In this document: positions 1 through 8,985 of the stretch, piece by piece | How the letters are laid out: the number at the start of each line of letters is the position of its first letter | How positions within the stretch are numbered: position 1 is the stretch's first letter | Assembly: GCA_020634035.1 (NCBI GenBank) | Contig: JACKCM010000001.1 | Location: 434,001-498,000, forward strand | Source of the DNA: Candidatus Obscuribacterales bacterium | Lineage (GTDB): Bacteria; Cyanobacteriota; Vampirovibrionia; Obscuribacterales; Obscuribacteraceae | Direction of reading: 5' to 3' | DNA length: 64,000 bases | Made by a program: the position numbers and the translations under genes | The notes under the pieces: generated by a model | Seen by the model: the letters and a program-made list of their open reading frames with translations, nothing else | Database searches by the model: none | What the model was told of the DNA's origin: nothing

Positions 1-69
1 GATATCTGGTTTGTGGTGAATTCAGATTCTGAGCCAAATGACAGGGCTTTTGTGCTTTTTGAAAATTAG
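1..69 (+). CDS. C-terminal end of an off-window gene (partial)
   Basis: The frame is open from base 1 to a TAG at 67-69, giving about 22 residues ending in AFVLFEN. The start lies outside the window and the fragment is too short to assign a family. Support is indirect: a weak hairpin (about 78-102) and a copy of the ACTAT-N5-ATAGT element (111-125) follow the stop, the arrangement seen after other operon ends in this window. It could also be a chance open frame. Confidence 0.4.
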   Translation, partial: DIWFVVNSDSEPNDRAFVLFEN

Positions 70-110
70 ATTAGTGTCACTCCCGTGAATAATTACGGTG
101 AGAACGCTTT

Positions 111-125
111 ACTATTTCTTATAGT
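111..125. repeat. ACTAT-N5-ATAGT element, copy 1
   Basis: Perfect 5-5-5 interrupted palindrome ACTAT TTCTT ATAGT. It lies 42 bases beyond the stop of the partial gene at the left edge. It is one of nine copies or near-copies in the window, all beyond operon 3' ends. Confidence 0.7.
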
Positions 126-445
126 TTTTCTGTTCAGCAAAGAAAAGTATCCGGCACTTTGGCTTGTACAAAGCAAGCCACAAGCTACTCAGGCGCTCTC
201 CCCTGTAAATCTAGCGATAGCTTGGCCAGCGCATTCAATCCCTTTGCAGTAAAGAGGTTTCGGAGATACGTCGATCGAAAAAACGAAATAGGACCATCAC
301 AAACCTCTATGGCTGTAGCCTTGATGTAAAGAGAAACAGTATCTTCAAAGCATCTGTTTCAAACACCTTTTTGATTTTTACGGTCCAACCCACCTCCTAA
401 CCCCCAATCGTCTCTCCGACAAGCTTTCAACCGACTCGACCATCC

Positions 446-474
446 AACCGGATTGTAGCTGCGAGCCGGTTTTT
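446..474 (+). terminator. Terminator-like hairpin in the leader of the downstream gene
   Basis: AACCGG (446-451) pairs with CCGGTT (466-471) and runs into a short T tract. It ends about 44 bases before the ATG at 518, so it could be an attenuator in the leader rather than a true gene end. The six-pair stem is short. Confidence 0.35.
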
Positions 475-517
475 CAAATTTTGGACTCTACCTGAACGAG
501 GACAAGGTCACAGAATC

Positions 518-1576
518 ATGAGCGAGAAACAAAGAATCGTCGCGTTTATCGATGCTCCGGACCCGGACAATTTTGTCCAGTTGGTCGCCCTGGCCAAGCT
601 CAATCCAGATGCCGAGATGCATGTGGCACTGACAGGCCGCCCCGTGCGCTTCAATGCTTCCCGGGACCACAAGAACTGGCAATGGGACATGAAGAGTTCA
701 CGCATGGCTCAAGAAGCTTCTGCCATGCGGATCAAGAACTTCCTCCGCCACTTCGGCGTCAACATCGTCCGAGTCTTCGACGGTGGCATCGCGCCCCGCA
801 CTCTGGTCCCTCACTGGATTCACTTCCAGGAGTACTACAAATTCCTCGATGTCGACCCGATTGCCGCTATTCGCCACAGCGAGCTCGAGAGCCAGGAAGA
901 CCTTGCCGCCCTGCTGCTCGAATATCCTGAAGCTTCGGTACAAGTGGCTGTCGGCGGACCGATGACCGGCCTGCACCAGCTTGTCGTGCGCTGTCCCGAG
1001 GTGGCCAGCCGCTTCAAAGAGGTGCATGCCATGTTCGCCACCTGGGGCAATGTCGAGCTCATGCAGTTTGGCGACAAACCCAGAGGAGCGCTTCAGTTCA
1101 ACGTCGCCTGCGACCCCCAGGCTGCCCATGCCGCTCTTCTAGGACTCGACTGCCCGGTTTACTTGATGCCGACGGAAGTCACCCGGGTAAAAGAGATCGG
1201 CTTCGTCAATGCCCAGGCCCTGCGAGCGGCGCTGCCCGACAACGACGGTACCCGCGCCCTCTATCACCTCTATGCCCTCTGGTACGACGCTGCCGTGAAG
1301 CCGCGCCAGGACAAGAACCCGGACGAGCTGATCTTCATCCACGATCTGGTCGCCGCCCTCAGCCTCGATGCTTCCCTGCGGAAGACCATCTATGATGTGG
1401 TTCCGGTCAAGATCACAGGAGTGCCATATCTGCCCAACGAGGCAGATGACTGGGGCAAAGTCCTGATGAAGAAGTGCCGCGCCAGCCAGAAAGGTCCTCA
1501 GCGCTTCGCCGCCACGGGACTGACCAGAGGTGGTGCCGAGGCCTATCTGTCCGTTTTGCGCCGCATCTTCGAATAA
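518..1576 (+). CDS. Nucleoside-hydrolase-like (IUNH family) protein
   Basis: 352 residues. It resembles inosine/uridine-preferring nucleoside hydrolases, which cleave the N-glycosidic bond of ribonucleosides. An N-terminal Asp-rich stretch (D12, D15, D17, then NFVQLVAL) sits where the family has its calcium-binding DxDxxxDD loop. A VGGPMTGL stretch (about 147-154) resembles the family GPLTN segment, and an FNVACDPQAA stretch resembles the conserved DPEAA region. The N-terminal Asp motif is not canonical (Asn for the last Asp), so substrate or even activity may differ. The ATG is preceded by GAGGACAAGG. Codons are strongly C-ending, unlike the next gene. A terminator follows at 1623. Confidence 0.6.
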   Translation: MSEKQRIVAFIDAPDPDNFVQLVALAKLNPDAEMHVALTGRPVRFNASRDHKNWQWDMKSSRMAQEASAMRIKNFLRHFGVNIVRVFDGGIAPRTLVPHWIHFQEYYKFLDVDPIAAIRHSELESQEDLAALLLEYPEASVQVAVGGPMTGLHQLVVRCPEVASRFKEVHAMFATWGNVELMQFGDKPRGALQFNVACDPQAAHAALLGLDCPVYLMPTEVTRVKEIGFVNAQALRAALPDNDGTRALYHLYALWYDAAVKPRQDKNPDELIFIHDLVAALSLDASLRKTIYDVVPVKITGVPYLPNEADDWGKVLMKKCRASQKGPQRFAATGLTRGGAEAYLSVLRRIFE

Positions 1577-1622
1577 CAAATCGCCTGCCCTGACTGCGGG
1601 CATAGACTGATCATGATTTTGT

Positions 1623-1667
1623 GTATCGAGAGGATTCCCAACGCGGAATTGCTCTCGATACTTTTTA
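1623..1667 (+). terminator. Intrinsic terminator after the nucleoside-hydrolase-like gene
   Basis: GTATCGAGAG (1623-1632) pairs with CTCTCGATAC (1652-1661), with further ATTCC/GGAAT pairing inside, followed by TTTTTATT. Confidence 0.85.
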
Positions 1668-1677
1668 TTCAATATCT

Positions 1678-1692
1678 ACTAATACTTTTAGT
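1678..1692. repeat. ACTAT-N5-ATAGT element, copy 2 (variant)
   Basis: ACTAA TACTT TTAGT keeps the 5-5-5 symmetry with a compensating change in both arms. It lies about 10 bases beyond the terminator at 1623-1667. Confidence 0.5.
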
Positions 1693-1737
1693 ATCACAAA
1701 GTCACCACAACAACTATAGTTCCAAACTGCCTTAGAA

Positions 1738-2781
1738 TCAGAATATAGCCACTTCGAAGCGACCGTCCCCGGTAGCCACTCCACGAAACATTCCTGCCGT
1801 ATTGAAAGGCATTGAATAATTTCCCTTAGCATCCAGAGCAATAAGTCCGCCACTACCATCGGTTCTAGCCAGGTTTTCGAAAACGACCTTCTCCGCGGCT
1901 GTTCGCACATCAAAAGCGGCATATTCAATCATAGCGCTAATCTCATGACCAACCACCGCCCGGATAAAATGCTCTCCGTGACCGGTGCAGGAAACAGCAC
2001 AGGTATCGTTATTTGCATAGGTTCCGGCTCCGATTATAGGAGAGTCTCCGACGCGACCGGCGCTCTTTCCGGTGATACCACCGGTAGAGGTAGCAGCAGC
2101 CAGGTTGCCGTCCAGATCAAGGGCTACAGCACCTACTGTTCCATACTTGCACTCATTGAGAAATTCGAGATCGTCATGACAAAAATCCGGTGAAGCCCCT
2201 TCAGACTGAGAGGCACCGGTAGTGAGACCAGATATGGTGAGACCGGCCTGCCTGGCCAGTTTCTCTTTTTCTAGAAAACGCGCCAGCCCTCTTAAGCTTC
2301 TGGCGGTAACAAAGTATTCCGGATCTACTATTTTAAGTCCTGCCTGGCTGGCTACTTTTCGACAAAACGAATTGGCGCCGGTTCCCATCAAAAGCAGGTG
2401 CGGGCTCAGCTCCATCACAGCACGAGCGGCTTCGATAGGATTCTTGACACAGGTTATTCCGGTGACCGCCCCGGCATCAAGGTTGCTGCCATCCATAATA
2501 GAAGCATCCATTTCGACCCGCCCTTTTCTGGTCAGACAGGAGCCCCTGCCTGCATTGAAGAGAGGTGAATCCTCCATCACTTTGATCACCGCTACCACAG
2601 CATCCAGAGCCGATCCGCCCTGGTCGACAACTTTGGCACCGGCAGAAAGAGCTTGTTTCAGCTTTTCCTTGCAGCGCTTTTCACTGGCGGCTGTCAGTCT
2701 CTTTCGGCTGATCGCCCCAGCTCCACCGTGTACCAGTACCCTGGCATTTTTGCCGTAAGAAGCCGCGTTGCTATTTACCAT
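1738..2781 (-). CDS. iaaA: Isoaspartyl peptidase / plant-type L-asparaginase
   Basis: 347 residues, the usual size for this Ntn-hydrolase family. It matures by autocleavage into alpha and beta subunits and removes isoaspartyl residues from peptides or hydrolyses asparagine. The N-terminal VLVHGGAGAI and the FNAGRGS segment (about 75-81) are family signatures. The nucleophile is predicted as Thr215 in KYGTVGAVALD, which would become the new N terminus after cleavage. STGGITGK (about 232-239) and GAGTYAN (251-257) fit the substrate-binding loops. No signal peptide is evident, so it is probably cytoplasmic. Codon use includes many A/T-ending codons, unlike the gene before it. Confidence 0.93.
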   Translation of the reverse strand: MVNSNAASYGKNARVLVHGGAGAISRKRLTAASEKRCKEKLKQALSAGAKVVDQGGSALDAVVAVIKVMEDSPLFNAGRGSCLTRKGRVEMDASIMDGSNLDAGAVTGITCVKNPIEAARAVMELSPHLLLMGTGANSFCRKVASQAGLKIVDPEYFVTARSLRGLARFLEKEKLARQAGLTISGLTTGASQSEGASPDFCHDDLEFLNECKYGTVGAVALDLDGNLAAATSTGGITGKSAGRVGDSPIIGAGTYANNDTCAVSCTGHGEHFIRAVVGHEISAMIEYAAFDVRTAAEKVVFENLARTDGSGGLIALDAKGNYSMPFNTAGMFRGVATGDGRFEVAIF

Positions 2782-2908
2782 TCCAATTAGATCTCTGAAT
2801 TCTCTGAACCAAAGATAGAATTGTAACTCTGAATAAATCCAAAATGGTCAAGCGCTGGATTCGGCGCTCTCATTTCGAAATAAAGCCAAGCTGACAAAAA
2901 TTCTGTGT

Positions 2909-3544
2909 CTAGGCTCCCCAGGCACTCTTGTCATGAATAGAATCCTGAGCATAAATTGCGTGAGGGTTTGCAACCGCCTGTCTGACCTCATGCTCTGGCA
3001 TGGAATCTCGCATAGCCATCATAGAATCGTGACCGCCGGCAGCTTTTTTAGCTTCAGCGAGAAGGTCTTGATGATGAAGTCCTGGTCCATCCCCTGAAGC
3101 AGCAGCCATTACACCATCCATGACGCTATTTTTGGAAGCGCCTGCAATGGCATCTTTGTCGCCGAATTCTCCTTTCGTCAGAACTCCCATGGCAGTGGCT
3201 CTTTCGAGCTGCTCAAGATCAGACTGGCTTTCAGCACCTTTTTTAGCGACTCCAGACTCCATACCAGTATCGCCAGCTACTTCGGTATGATGAACACCAC
3301 CAAGCGAACCGCTCATCAAACCACCGACACCCCTTTCTGTTTCTGTAAGGGTTAGCTTAGGAACACTGTCGGCTATGCTGAGACTGCTACTAAAAATATT
3401 GTCCTGACCCTGGGACTCGGGACCATACGCTTGAGCCCTAGTACTGTCCAGAGCATCGCCACCGGAAGAAGAACCTAAAAACGGTACTTCACTGATGGTG
3501 TCTTTCGATTGTGGGGCAGCATCTAGTGCTGTGGATTTAGACAT
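2909..3544 (-). CDS. Hypothetical protein, low-complexity, Ser/Gly/Asp/Met-rich
   Basis: 211 residues with no family I recognise. There is no signal peptide or membrane segment. The N-terminal half is Ser/Gly-rich and looks disordered. The C-terminal half has Met- and His-containing helical stretches (DGVMAAASGDG, HHQDLLAEAKKAAGG). AGGAACTCC-like sequence lies upstream of neither strand's obvious Shine-Dalgarno; on the minus strand the ATG is preceded by CCGGAGTTCCTA, an acceptable GGAG site. It stands alone between iaaA and a TPR-like gene on the same strand, with gaps over 100 bases. Confidence 0.6.
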   Translation of the reverse strand: MSKSTALDAAPQSKDTISEVPFLGSSSGGDALDSTRAQAYGPESQGQDNIFSSSLSIADSVPKLTLTETERGVGGLMSGSLGGVHHTEVAGDTGMESGVAKKGAESQSDLEQLERATAMGVLTKGEFGDKDAIAGASKNSVMDGVMAAASGDGPGLHHQDLLAEAKKAAGGHDSMMAMRDSMPEHEVRQAVANPHAIYAQDSIHDKSAWGA

Positions 3545-3740
3545 TAGGAACTCCGGGGGATTAGTAAAGATAGTAAGCGTATATACACTACTACGACATC
3601 AATTAGACCACACAGGGGGGCAATGTCAAGCGGATTTAATCTAAGCGCTTCGTTCCCCAAAAGTCTTATCTCTCATAGGTTCTACCCGGGCGCCCTCGAC
3701 TGCGCTCCGCGACCAATAATATTAAATCTGAAAACTATGT

Positions 3741-4670
3741 CTAAAGTCCGGGCTGTCCTGCCGACCCTGCTATATAGGTACGACCGCTGGCGGGTTGTGA
3801 ACCAGGCAGAGGAGTCGGCCAGACCCTCATTTCGGTGAGGCCTGCCACGGCGGCACTTTGCAAATCAGGTCTGCCGCTGCAAAGCTTGAGCACCTGGACA
3901 TACTCTTGAATGGATTCATTGATCATCAAATGCTGCCGATAGGCATAAGCAAGCTTGAGGTGAGCATCGGCGTCCTGGGGATTCTTGGCCACATCGGCAC
4001 GAAGCCAGGGGATAGCCTGTTGCCAGTCACCGTTCTGTCCGGCGAGATAGGCCTGGGACTTTCTAAAATTGAAAGCCTTTTCCAGATCTTCCTGGGAAGG
4101 CGAACCCAGCGGTGGTCCGTTATAGAGGATCTTGATGCTGGACACTCGAAAACTATTGCGGGGTTCGACAAAAACCAGAGAAGTAGTCGGAGAATACCGG
4201 TAAATCTGGTTGGGATGGGCCTGGTGATCGTAGACCCTTGTATGAGCCAGGCCGAAGACCTGCTCGACATCTTTGACCCTGATATTCGAATCTGGGACGT
4301 TGATTGTGAACGTAGAAGAGGTTGTCACCCCGGGCTGCGGTCCGACTTGATCGAGGTGATAGACAGCTACCCTGCCGGGCTCTTCGTACCAGGTATAGTT
4401 GCGCCTTAGTAAAGCAGCCTGGTTTTGTCCATTTTCGGGCAAGCCAATCAAATATTGAAGATAAGTCAGGTTAATAAGCTCTGGATTGGCAGCTAGCCTG
4501 TGCACCATCTCAAGTACAGACGGATCAATACCTTTTGTGCGGCTACCCCCACCGTCTCCAACCCGGGCAAAACATGAAGAGCAGAAAGCCAGCTGCATTA
4601 AAACTAGCAACACCAGGGCTTTCTGAGCCGCGTTCCAGGAATTTTTGATCAACCGTCTTTTGATTTGCAT
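3741..4670 (-). CDS. Secreted TPR-containing protein
   Basis: 309 residues from the ATG at 4670, preferred over upstream starts because AGGA lies 9 bases before it. The N terminus has basic residues, then a hydrophobic stretch (ALVLLVLMQLAFCSSCFA) typical of a signal peptide. The middle (about 50-215) is unassigned. The C-terminal third contains two TPR-like helix pairs (QAYLAGQNGDWQQAIPW, then AHLKLAYAYRQ) consistent with a protein-protein interaction role outside the cytoplasm. Function is unknown. Confidence 0.65.
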   Translation of the reverse strand: MQIKRRLIKNSWNAAQKALVLLVLMQLAFCSSCFARVGDGGGSRTKGIDPSVLEMVHRLAANPELINLTYLQYLIGLPENGQNQAALLRRNYTWYEEPGRVAVYHLDQVGPQPGVTTSSTFTINVPDSNIRVKDVEQVFGLAHTRVYDHQAHPNQIYRYSPTTSLVFVEPRNSFRVSSIKILYNGPPLGSPSQEDLEKAFNFRKSQAYLAGQNGDWQQAIPWLRADVAKNPQDADAHLKLAYAYRQHLMINESIQEYVQVLKLCSGRPDLQSAAVAGLTEMRVWPTPLPGSQPASGRTYIAGSAGQPGL

Positions 4671-4867
4671 ATACCAGAATCCTGTGACCATCAATTATAC
4701 AGCTTTAGAAACCCGGTTTGACAACCCTCAGAATTTCCTAATAGATGAATATACGGGCTATTTGAGATTCCAACCAGAACACAGGACAAGTTCGATCATT
4801 TAAAATGTCCTGTCTATGAATGATTCGACGATATTTCCTTGCTAAGAGTTCAAAATAAAAGAGACCG

Positions 4868-7063
4868 ATGAGATTAAAAATTAGAGCCTGTCTGACCACC
4901 ACACTTTGGATATTGAGTTCTGCCACAGCCAGCCTGGCAAGCGAAGTTAAATCCTCTGTCTACCCGGCCGCCACTCCCCTGGATCAGGCAGACACTTACC
5001 ACGGTGTTACGGTCAAGGATCCTTATAGATGGCTCGAAGAGCTGGATTCGAATCAGACTAAATCCTGGGTAGAAGGCGAGAATAAAGTAACCGAGAAGTT
5101 TCTCGAAAGCATTCCTGTACGCAAGAAGATCGAAGAAAGACTGAGAGAACACTGGAGTTACCCAAAATGCCGCGTACCCTTTCAAGAATCCGGAAAGTTA
5201 TTCTATTTCAAAAACAGCGGGCTACAGGATCAGGATGTACTCTACATTAAAGATGACGGTGAGGAGGAGCGGGTTTTAATCGACCCGAATAAACTCTCTG
5301 AAGATGGAACCGTAGCTCTCACCAGCCTGGCCGTCAACGATGGTGCCACCAGATTAGCCTATGGCATCTCTCGTTCCGGTTCAGACTGGCAGGAATGGTA
5401 CGTCAAAGATATAGCCACCGGCAAGGATCTTGACGATCACCTTAATTGGATCAAATTTTCAGGAGCTTCCTGGCTCAAAGACGGCAGCGGATTTTTCTAC
5501 AGCCGTTACGACGAGCCCAAAGAAGGAGGCGCCCTCAAAGACCGAAACTACTACCAGAAGCTCTATTTGCACAAAATTGGCACACCGCAATCTGACGACA
5601 GCTTGATCTACGAAAGAAAAGACCAGAAAGAATGGGGCTTCGGCGGCGATGTCACCGAGGACGGAAAGTATCTGATCATCCCTGTCTGGAAAGGCACAGA
5701 GGAAAAGAATCGTATTTTCTATAAAGACCTCAGTCGGGCCGACAGCCCGGTGGTGGAGCTATTGAACAAAGCGGACGCGCACTATGATTTCATCGAAAAT
5801 GTCGGCTCTGTTTTCTATTTCCTTACAGACCTCGAAGCTCCCAAGAACCGCGTAGTCAGCCTGGACCTGGCAAACTTCGACCCGAACAAACCGGTTTTTG
5901 AAGAAGTCATTCCCGAAACAGGTGACAAGCTGGATTCGGCAGGCATAGTCAACAATGAGTTTATCCTCCACTATTTGAAGGACGCTTTTACCAAAGTAAC
6001 AATCCATGGACTGGATGGTGAGTTCAAACATGACGTCAAACTGCCCGGCATAGGCACGGCCTATGGCTTCAATGGCCTTAAAAAAGACAAGGTCACATAT
6101 TACGGCTACACCAGCTTTAACACACCACTAGTGGTGCACAAATACGATCTGGAAACCGGCGATGATTCGATTTTTTTCGAGCCCGAAGTAAAGTTCAATC
6201 CTTCCGACTATGTAACCAGTCAGGTCTTTGTGAAAAGCAAAGACGGGACTAGAATCCCTCTCTTTATCTGCCATCACAAAGATCTGGAGCTGAACGGACA
6301 GAATCCGGTCTATCTATATGGCTACGGCGGCTTCAACATCTCGAAGGTGCCTGCATTCTCGATTCCGATGCTGACCTGGATGGAAATGGGCGGTGTATTT
6401 GCCCAGGCCTGCCTGAGAGGTGGCGGAGAGTATGGCGAAGAATGGCACAAAGCCGGGATGAAACTGAACAAACAAAATGTTTTCGATGACTTCATAGCCT
6501 GCGGAGAATGGCTGATCAAGCACAAGTACACAGACAACAAAAGACTGTCCATCGCCGGCGGAAGCAATGGCGGACTTCTGGTTGGTGCCTGTCTTACCCA
6601 GCGCCCGGAGCTTTTTGGAGCCGCTTGCCCGGCAGTGGGAGTTATGGACATGCTTCGCTTCCATAAATTCACCATAGGATGGGGCTGGGTCTCAGACTAT
6701 GGCAGCGCTGAGAACCCTGATGAGTTCAAAGCTCTATTGGCTTATTCGCCCCTGCATAATATTCACCCGGGCACTGAATATCCTCCGACTCTGATCACCA
6801 CAGCCGATCACGACGACAGGGTATTTCCTGCTCACAGCTTCAAATTCGCTGCCGCTCTGCAAAAAGCCCAGACCGGAGAAGGTCCAATTCTAATCCGAAT
6901 AGAAACAAAAGCCGGTCACGGTGCCGGCAAACCGACCTCTAAAGTGATCGAAGAATCAGCCGATCGTTTCGCATTTCTTGCCAGGGTGCTTAAATTCGAG
7001 GAAGCAGCAAAATCGCGATTAGAGGCAGCCGCAAAGGCTTCTAACTCAAACGAGAAAGAATAA
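4868..7063 (+). CDS. Prolyl oligopeptidase (S9A family), probably exported
   Basis: 731 residues, the typical length. The family cuts short peptides after proline. The start of the mature part (YHGVTVKDPYRWLEELDS) is a classic S9A signature. A seven-bladed propeller should occupy about residues 100-450, followed by the alpha/beta-hydrolase domain. The predicted triad is Ser566 (GGSNGG), Asp649 (ADHDDRV) and His684 (KAGHGAG). Residues 1-25 look like a signal peptide ending in an Ala-Ser-Leu-Ala-Ser stretch, so action in the periplasm is inferred. The gene stands alone and converges on a minus-strand pair. Confidence 0.93.
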   Translation: MRLKIRACLTTTLWILSSATASLASEVKSSVYPAATPLDQADTYHGVTVKDPYRWLEELDSNQTKSWVEGENKVTEKFLESIPVRKKIEERLREHWSYPKCRVPFQESGKLFYFKNSGLQDQDVLYIKDDGEEERVLIDPNKLSEDGTVALTSLAVNDGATRLAYGISRSGSDWQEWYVKDIATGKDLDDHLNWIKFSGASWLKDGSGFFYSRYDEPKEGGALKDRNYYQKLYLHKIGTPQSDDSLIYERKDQKEWGFGGDVTEDGKYLIIPVWKGTEEKNRIFYKDLSRADSPVVELLNKADAHYDFIENVGSVFYFLTDLEAPKNRVVSLDLANFDPNKPVFEEVIPETGDKLDSAGIVNNEFILHYLKDAFTKVTIHGLDGEFKHDVKLPGIGTAYGFNGLKKDKVTYYGYTSFNTPLVVHKYDLETGDDSIFFEPEVKFNPSDYVTSQVFVKSKDGTRIPLFICHHKDLELNGQNPVYLYGYGGFNISKVPAFSIPMLTWMEMGGVFAQACLRGGGEYGEEWHKAGMKLNKQNVFDDFIACGEWLIKHKYTDNKRLSIAGGSNGGLLVGACLTQRPELFGAACPAVGVMDMLRFHKFTIGWGWVSDYGSAENPDEFKALLAYSPLHNIHPGTEYPPTLITTADHDDRVFPAHSFKFAAALQKAQTGEGPILIRIETKAGHGAGKPTSKVIEESADRFAFLARVLKFEEAAKSRLEAAAKASNSNEKE

Positions 7064-7117
7064 AAGCGCTGGCTTTCAGCCTGAATAAAAGCTGTTCTTA
7101 TCTTAATGCTTGTATCT

Positions 7118-7132
7118 CTTATATTATATAGT
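7118..7132. repeat. ACTAT-N5-ATAGT element, copy 3 (degenerate)
   Basis: CTTAT ATTAT ATAGT. It lies beyond the minus-strand terminator at 7147-7193. It shares the identical 15-mer TTATATTATATAGTT with the copy at 26738-26752. Confidence 0.45.
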
Positions 7133-7146
7133 TTGATGCCACAGAA

Positions 7147-7193
7147 GAAAAATCGGGCTCCGGAGTCTCTTTGAAGAAACGCTCCGGAACCCG
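7147..7193 (-). terminator. Intrinsic terminator of the thioredoxin/secreted-repeat operon
   Basis: On the minus strand, CGGGTTCCGGAG (7193-7182) pairs with CTCCGGAGCCCG (7165-7154) and is followed by ATTTTTC. Confidence 0.8.
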
Positions 7194-7216
7194 AAAAACT
7201 CAGATCAGGCCTGAAT

Positions 7217-8080
7217 TCATGGTTTCATCGAATTCGATGGCAACTGACTGTGCGGTCTGGGAATGGTCGGATCGTCCAGAGGAGCGAACTCCCTCAATCT
7301 AGAACGATCGACCGGTTCACTCAGATTACCCAGAGATTCACTGCGAATCAGGCTGCCGGCTTTGTCCAGATAATCACAGCGCTGGACATCACGACGATCA
7401 AGAACGACCTTTCTCGACTGACCGTCTTTCTGCGGCTCGACTAAATGGTCCAGGATATATCCGCTTTCGTTCCGGTCCGAAACCGAACTCGGTCGCCAGA
7501 ACTGAATGTAGGAAACATCGCCGGAAGCCGAAAAGACAGTGACTTTCATATAGCCGGTCTTCTCGAACTCGCGTCGCAGCTTCAGCCTTCCCGCATCATC
7601 AAAATACTCGCCGGACTGCTCTCCATCAGAGATCAGCCGTCGTGCCCAGATAGTCTCACCATCAGGCCTGTATTCAATCTGCTCGACTTTCTGGTCCGGG
7701 CTGATGATGCTGACTTTGTACAGTCCATCACCATCCGAGGTGAAAAGCTTCACGGTGACGGTGCCGTCCCCGCTTCGAATCATCTCTCCCTTCTTCTGTC
7801 CGGTCGGCAAAAATTCTGTCGTCGACAAACGACCATCTTGATAGCGGACCACTCGTCGAAAGAGTTTATCTCCTAGATAATGGTCCACTCTGGACATCTC
7901 GCCCAGGCTTTGATCCGGAACGACAGTCTCGGATCTCCGCATAGAATCGAATGCTTTGGCAGAATCAAAGGGAATGGCTGTCTGCGCCAGAGCGGGTTGC
8001 ACCGGCAATGATACCAGTGCAAGCAGCACAATGGCGCTCGCCAGAAAAGACATTCTCTTCAGAGGATGCAGACTTCCCAT
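7217..8080 (-). CDS. Secreted YwqK/MORN-like repeat protein
   Basis: 287 residues from the ATG at 8080, which has AGGAGG ten bases upstream. A longer in-frame start at 8125 overlaps the previous gene but has no better site. Residues about 8-35 form a signal peptide ending in PALAQ. The body has repeated units of about 20 residues with Y/F-x-x-D/P-x-G-x turns (RYQDGRL, YRPDGETI, YFDDAGRL, DYLDKAGSL), reminiscent of YwqK- or MORN-type beta repeats. The C terminus is Pro-rich. Function is unknown. It sits downstream of thioredoxin and probably shares its transcript. Confidence 0.65.
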   Translation of the reverse strand: MGSLHPLKRMSFLASAIVLLALVSLPVQPALAQTAIPFDSAKAFDSMRRSETVVPDQSLGEMSRVDHYLGDKLFRRVVRYQDGRLSTTEFLPTGQKKGEMIRSGDGTVTVKLFTSDGDGLYKVSIISPDQKVEQIEYRPDGETIWARRLISDGEQSGEYFDDAGRLKLRREFEKTGYMKVTVFSASGDVSYIQFWRPSSVSDRNESGYILDHLVEPQKDGQSRKVVLDRRDVQRCDYLDKAGSLIRSESLGNLSEPVDRSRLREFAPLDDPTIPRPHSQLPSNSMKP

Positions 8081-8121
8081 TACTGGTGCTCCTCCTTTTC
8101 TTAGGTTGGCTCTGACGGCAA

Positions 8122-8442
8122 TCACGCCTGGTTCAGTTGCCTCTCCAGCTCCGCAAGGGGCAGAACCCCGGAATGCTGATAGACAACCTCGCCGTGCTTG
8201 ACGATGACGATGGTCGGCAGAGAACGAATCTTGTAGGCATCAGCGATATCGGACTGCCGCTCGACATTGACCTTGACGATCTTCGCCGTACCGGCCATCT
8301 TGTCGCTCAGGGTCTCGAGAACAGGAGCAAGGCGCCGACAGGGTCCGCACCAGTCCGCGTAGAAATCAACCAGAACCGGAATTTCGGAAGCGAGCACTTC
8401 TTGCTCGAAATTGTCGTCACGACCTTCGATCACTTTTGACAT
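8122..8442 (-). CDS. trxA: Thioredoxin
   Basis: 106 residues, a full single-domain cytoplasmic thioredoxin that reduces protein disulfides. The active site is W31-C32-G33-P34-C35 in DFYADWCGPCRRLAP. The cis-proline loop is RSLPTIV and the C-terminal Gly region HSGVLP is also present. There is no signal peptide. GGAGG lies seven bases before the ATG. The secreted repeat gene follows on the same strand. A perfect palindrome 38 bases upstream may control it. Confidence 0.92.
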   Translation of the reverse strand: MSKVIEGRDDNFEQEVLASEIPVLVDFYADWCGPCRRLAPVLETLSDKMAGTAKIVKVNVERQSDIADAYKIRSLPTIVIVKHGEVVYQHSGVLPLAELERQLNQA

Positions 8443-8479
8443 TGTGTTCCTCCAACAGCTAATTGGATTTGTTCAGGAT

Positions 8480-8498
8480 TGAAGAATTACATTCTTCA
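8480..8498. promoter_or_regulatory. Candidate operator upstream of trxA
   Basis: TGAAGAAT-TAC-ATTCTTCA is a perfect 8-3-8 palindrome, ending 38 bases before the trxA start on the minus strand. Position and symmetry suit a dimeric regulator. No regulator is identified. Confidence 0.4.
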
Positions 8499-8657
8499 GA
8501 TTGAAGCCAAGTACGAATATTCACCGACAGTTCAATCAGCCTTCTCATCACATCGAGTCAGCCCTTACGAAGAGGTCTAGCAGCTCATCGTCCAGGTCAA
8601 AAGGGTAATTAAGTGGCGTCTTTAAGGGGTCGGGAAATTCGTCGAATCAAAAATGTG

Positions 8658-8677
8658 TAATCAGGAATACCTGATTA
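8658..8677. repeat. Perfect inverted repeat
   Basis: TAATCAGG (8658-8665), loop AATA, CCTGATTA (8670-8677). There is no T tract, so it is not an obvious terminator. It lies in a divergent intergenic region and may be a binding site or RNA hairpin. Confidence 0.35.
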
Positions 8678-8985
8678 GTAAAGACGGTAGGATCGCCCGA
8701 AATCAAGAATATTGCCTATTAGTGAAGGTTCCATCCAGTGAGGAGAGCTAGCGGGAAATATGAACGCAATATGTAGGCGGTTCCCAGAAGGCTCCCACCA
8801 CAAGCCCGATATATAACCAAAACATATGCACCGCATAACACAAGTAAATACAAAAAGGTAAAATATCCAAACCCAGTTGTCATTTGATTGCGCTAGTCTC
8901 TATCTATGTCAGGTGCCCCGGCTTAGACCCTGGCTTGATGCTAAACTTGTGCTATCCATTCCTTCCTACAGACAGAGAAAGAAAA

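Larger units (their letters stand above)
70..517. other. Gene-free region upstream of the nucleoside-hydrolase-like gene
   Basis: No credible coding frame is seen. It holds the 15-bp palindromic element at 111-125, a hairpin with arms TGGCTTG (160-166) and CAAGCCA (174-180), and a terminator-like hairpin close to the next start (446-474). The rest looks unstructured by eye. Confidence 0.5.
8443..8985. other. Gene-free region between trxA and a membrane-anchored unknown
   Basis: No convincing gene. It contains a 19-bp palindrome (8480-8498), a second perfect inverted repeat TAATCAGG-AATA-CCTGATTA (8658-8677), and one TGCGCTA heptamer (8889-8895). Confidence 0.5.
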
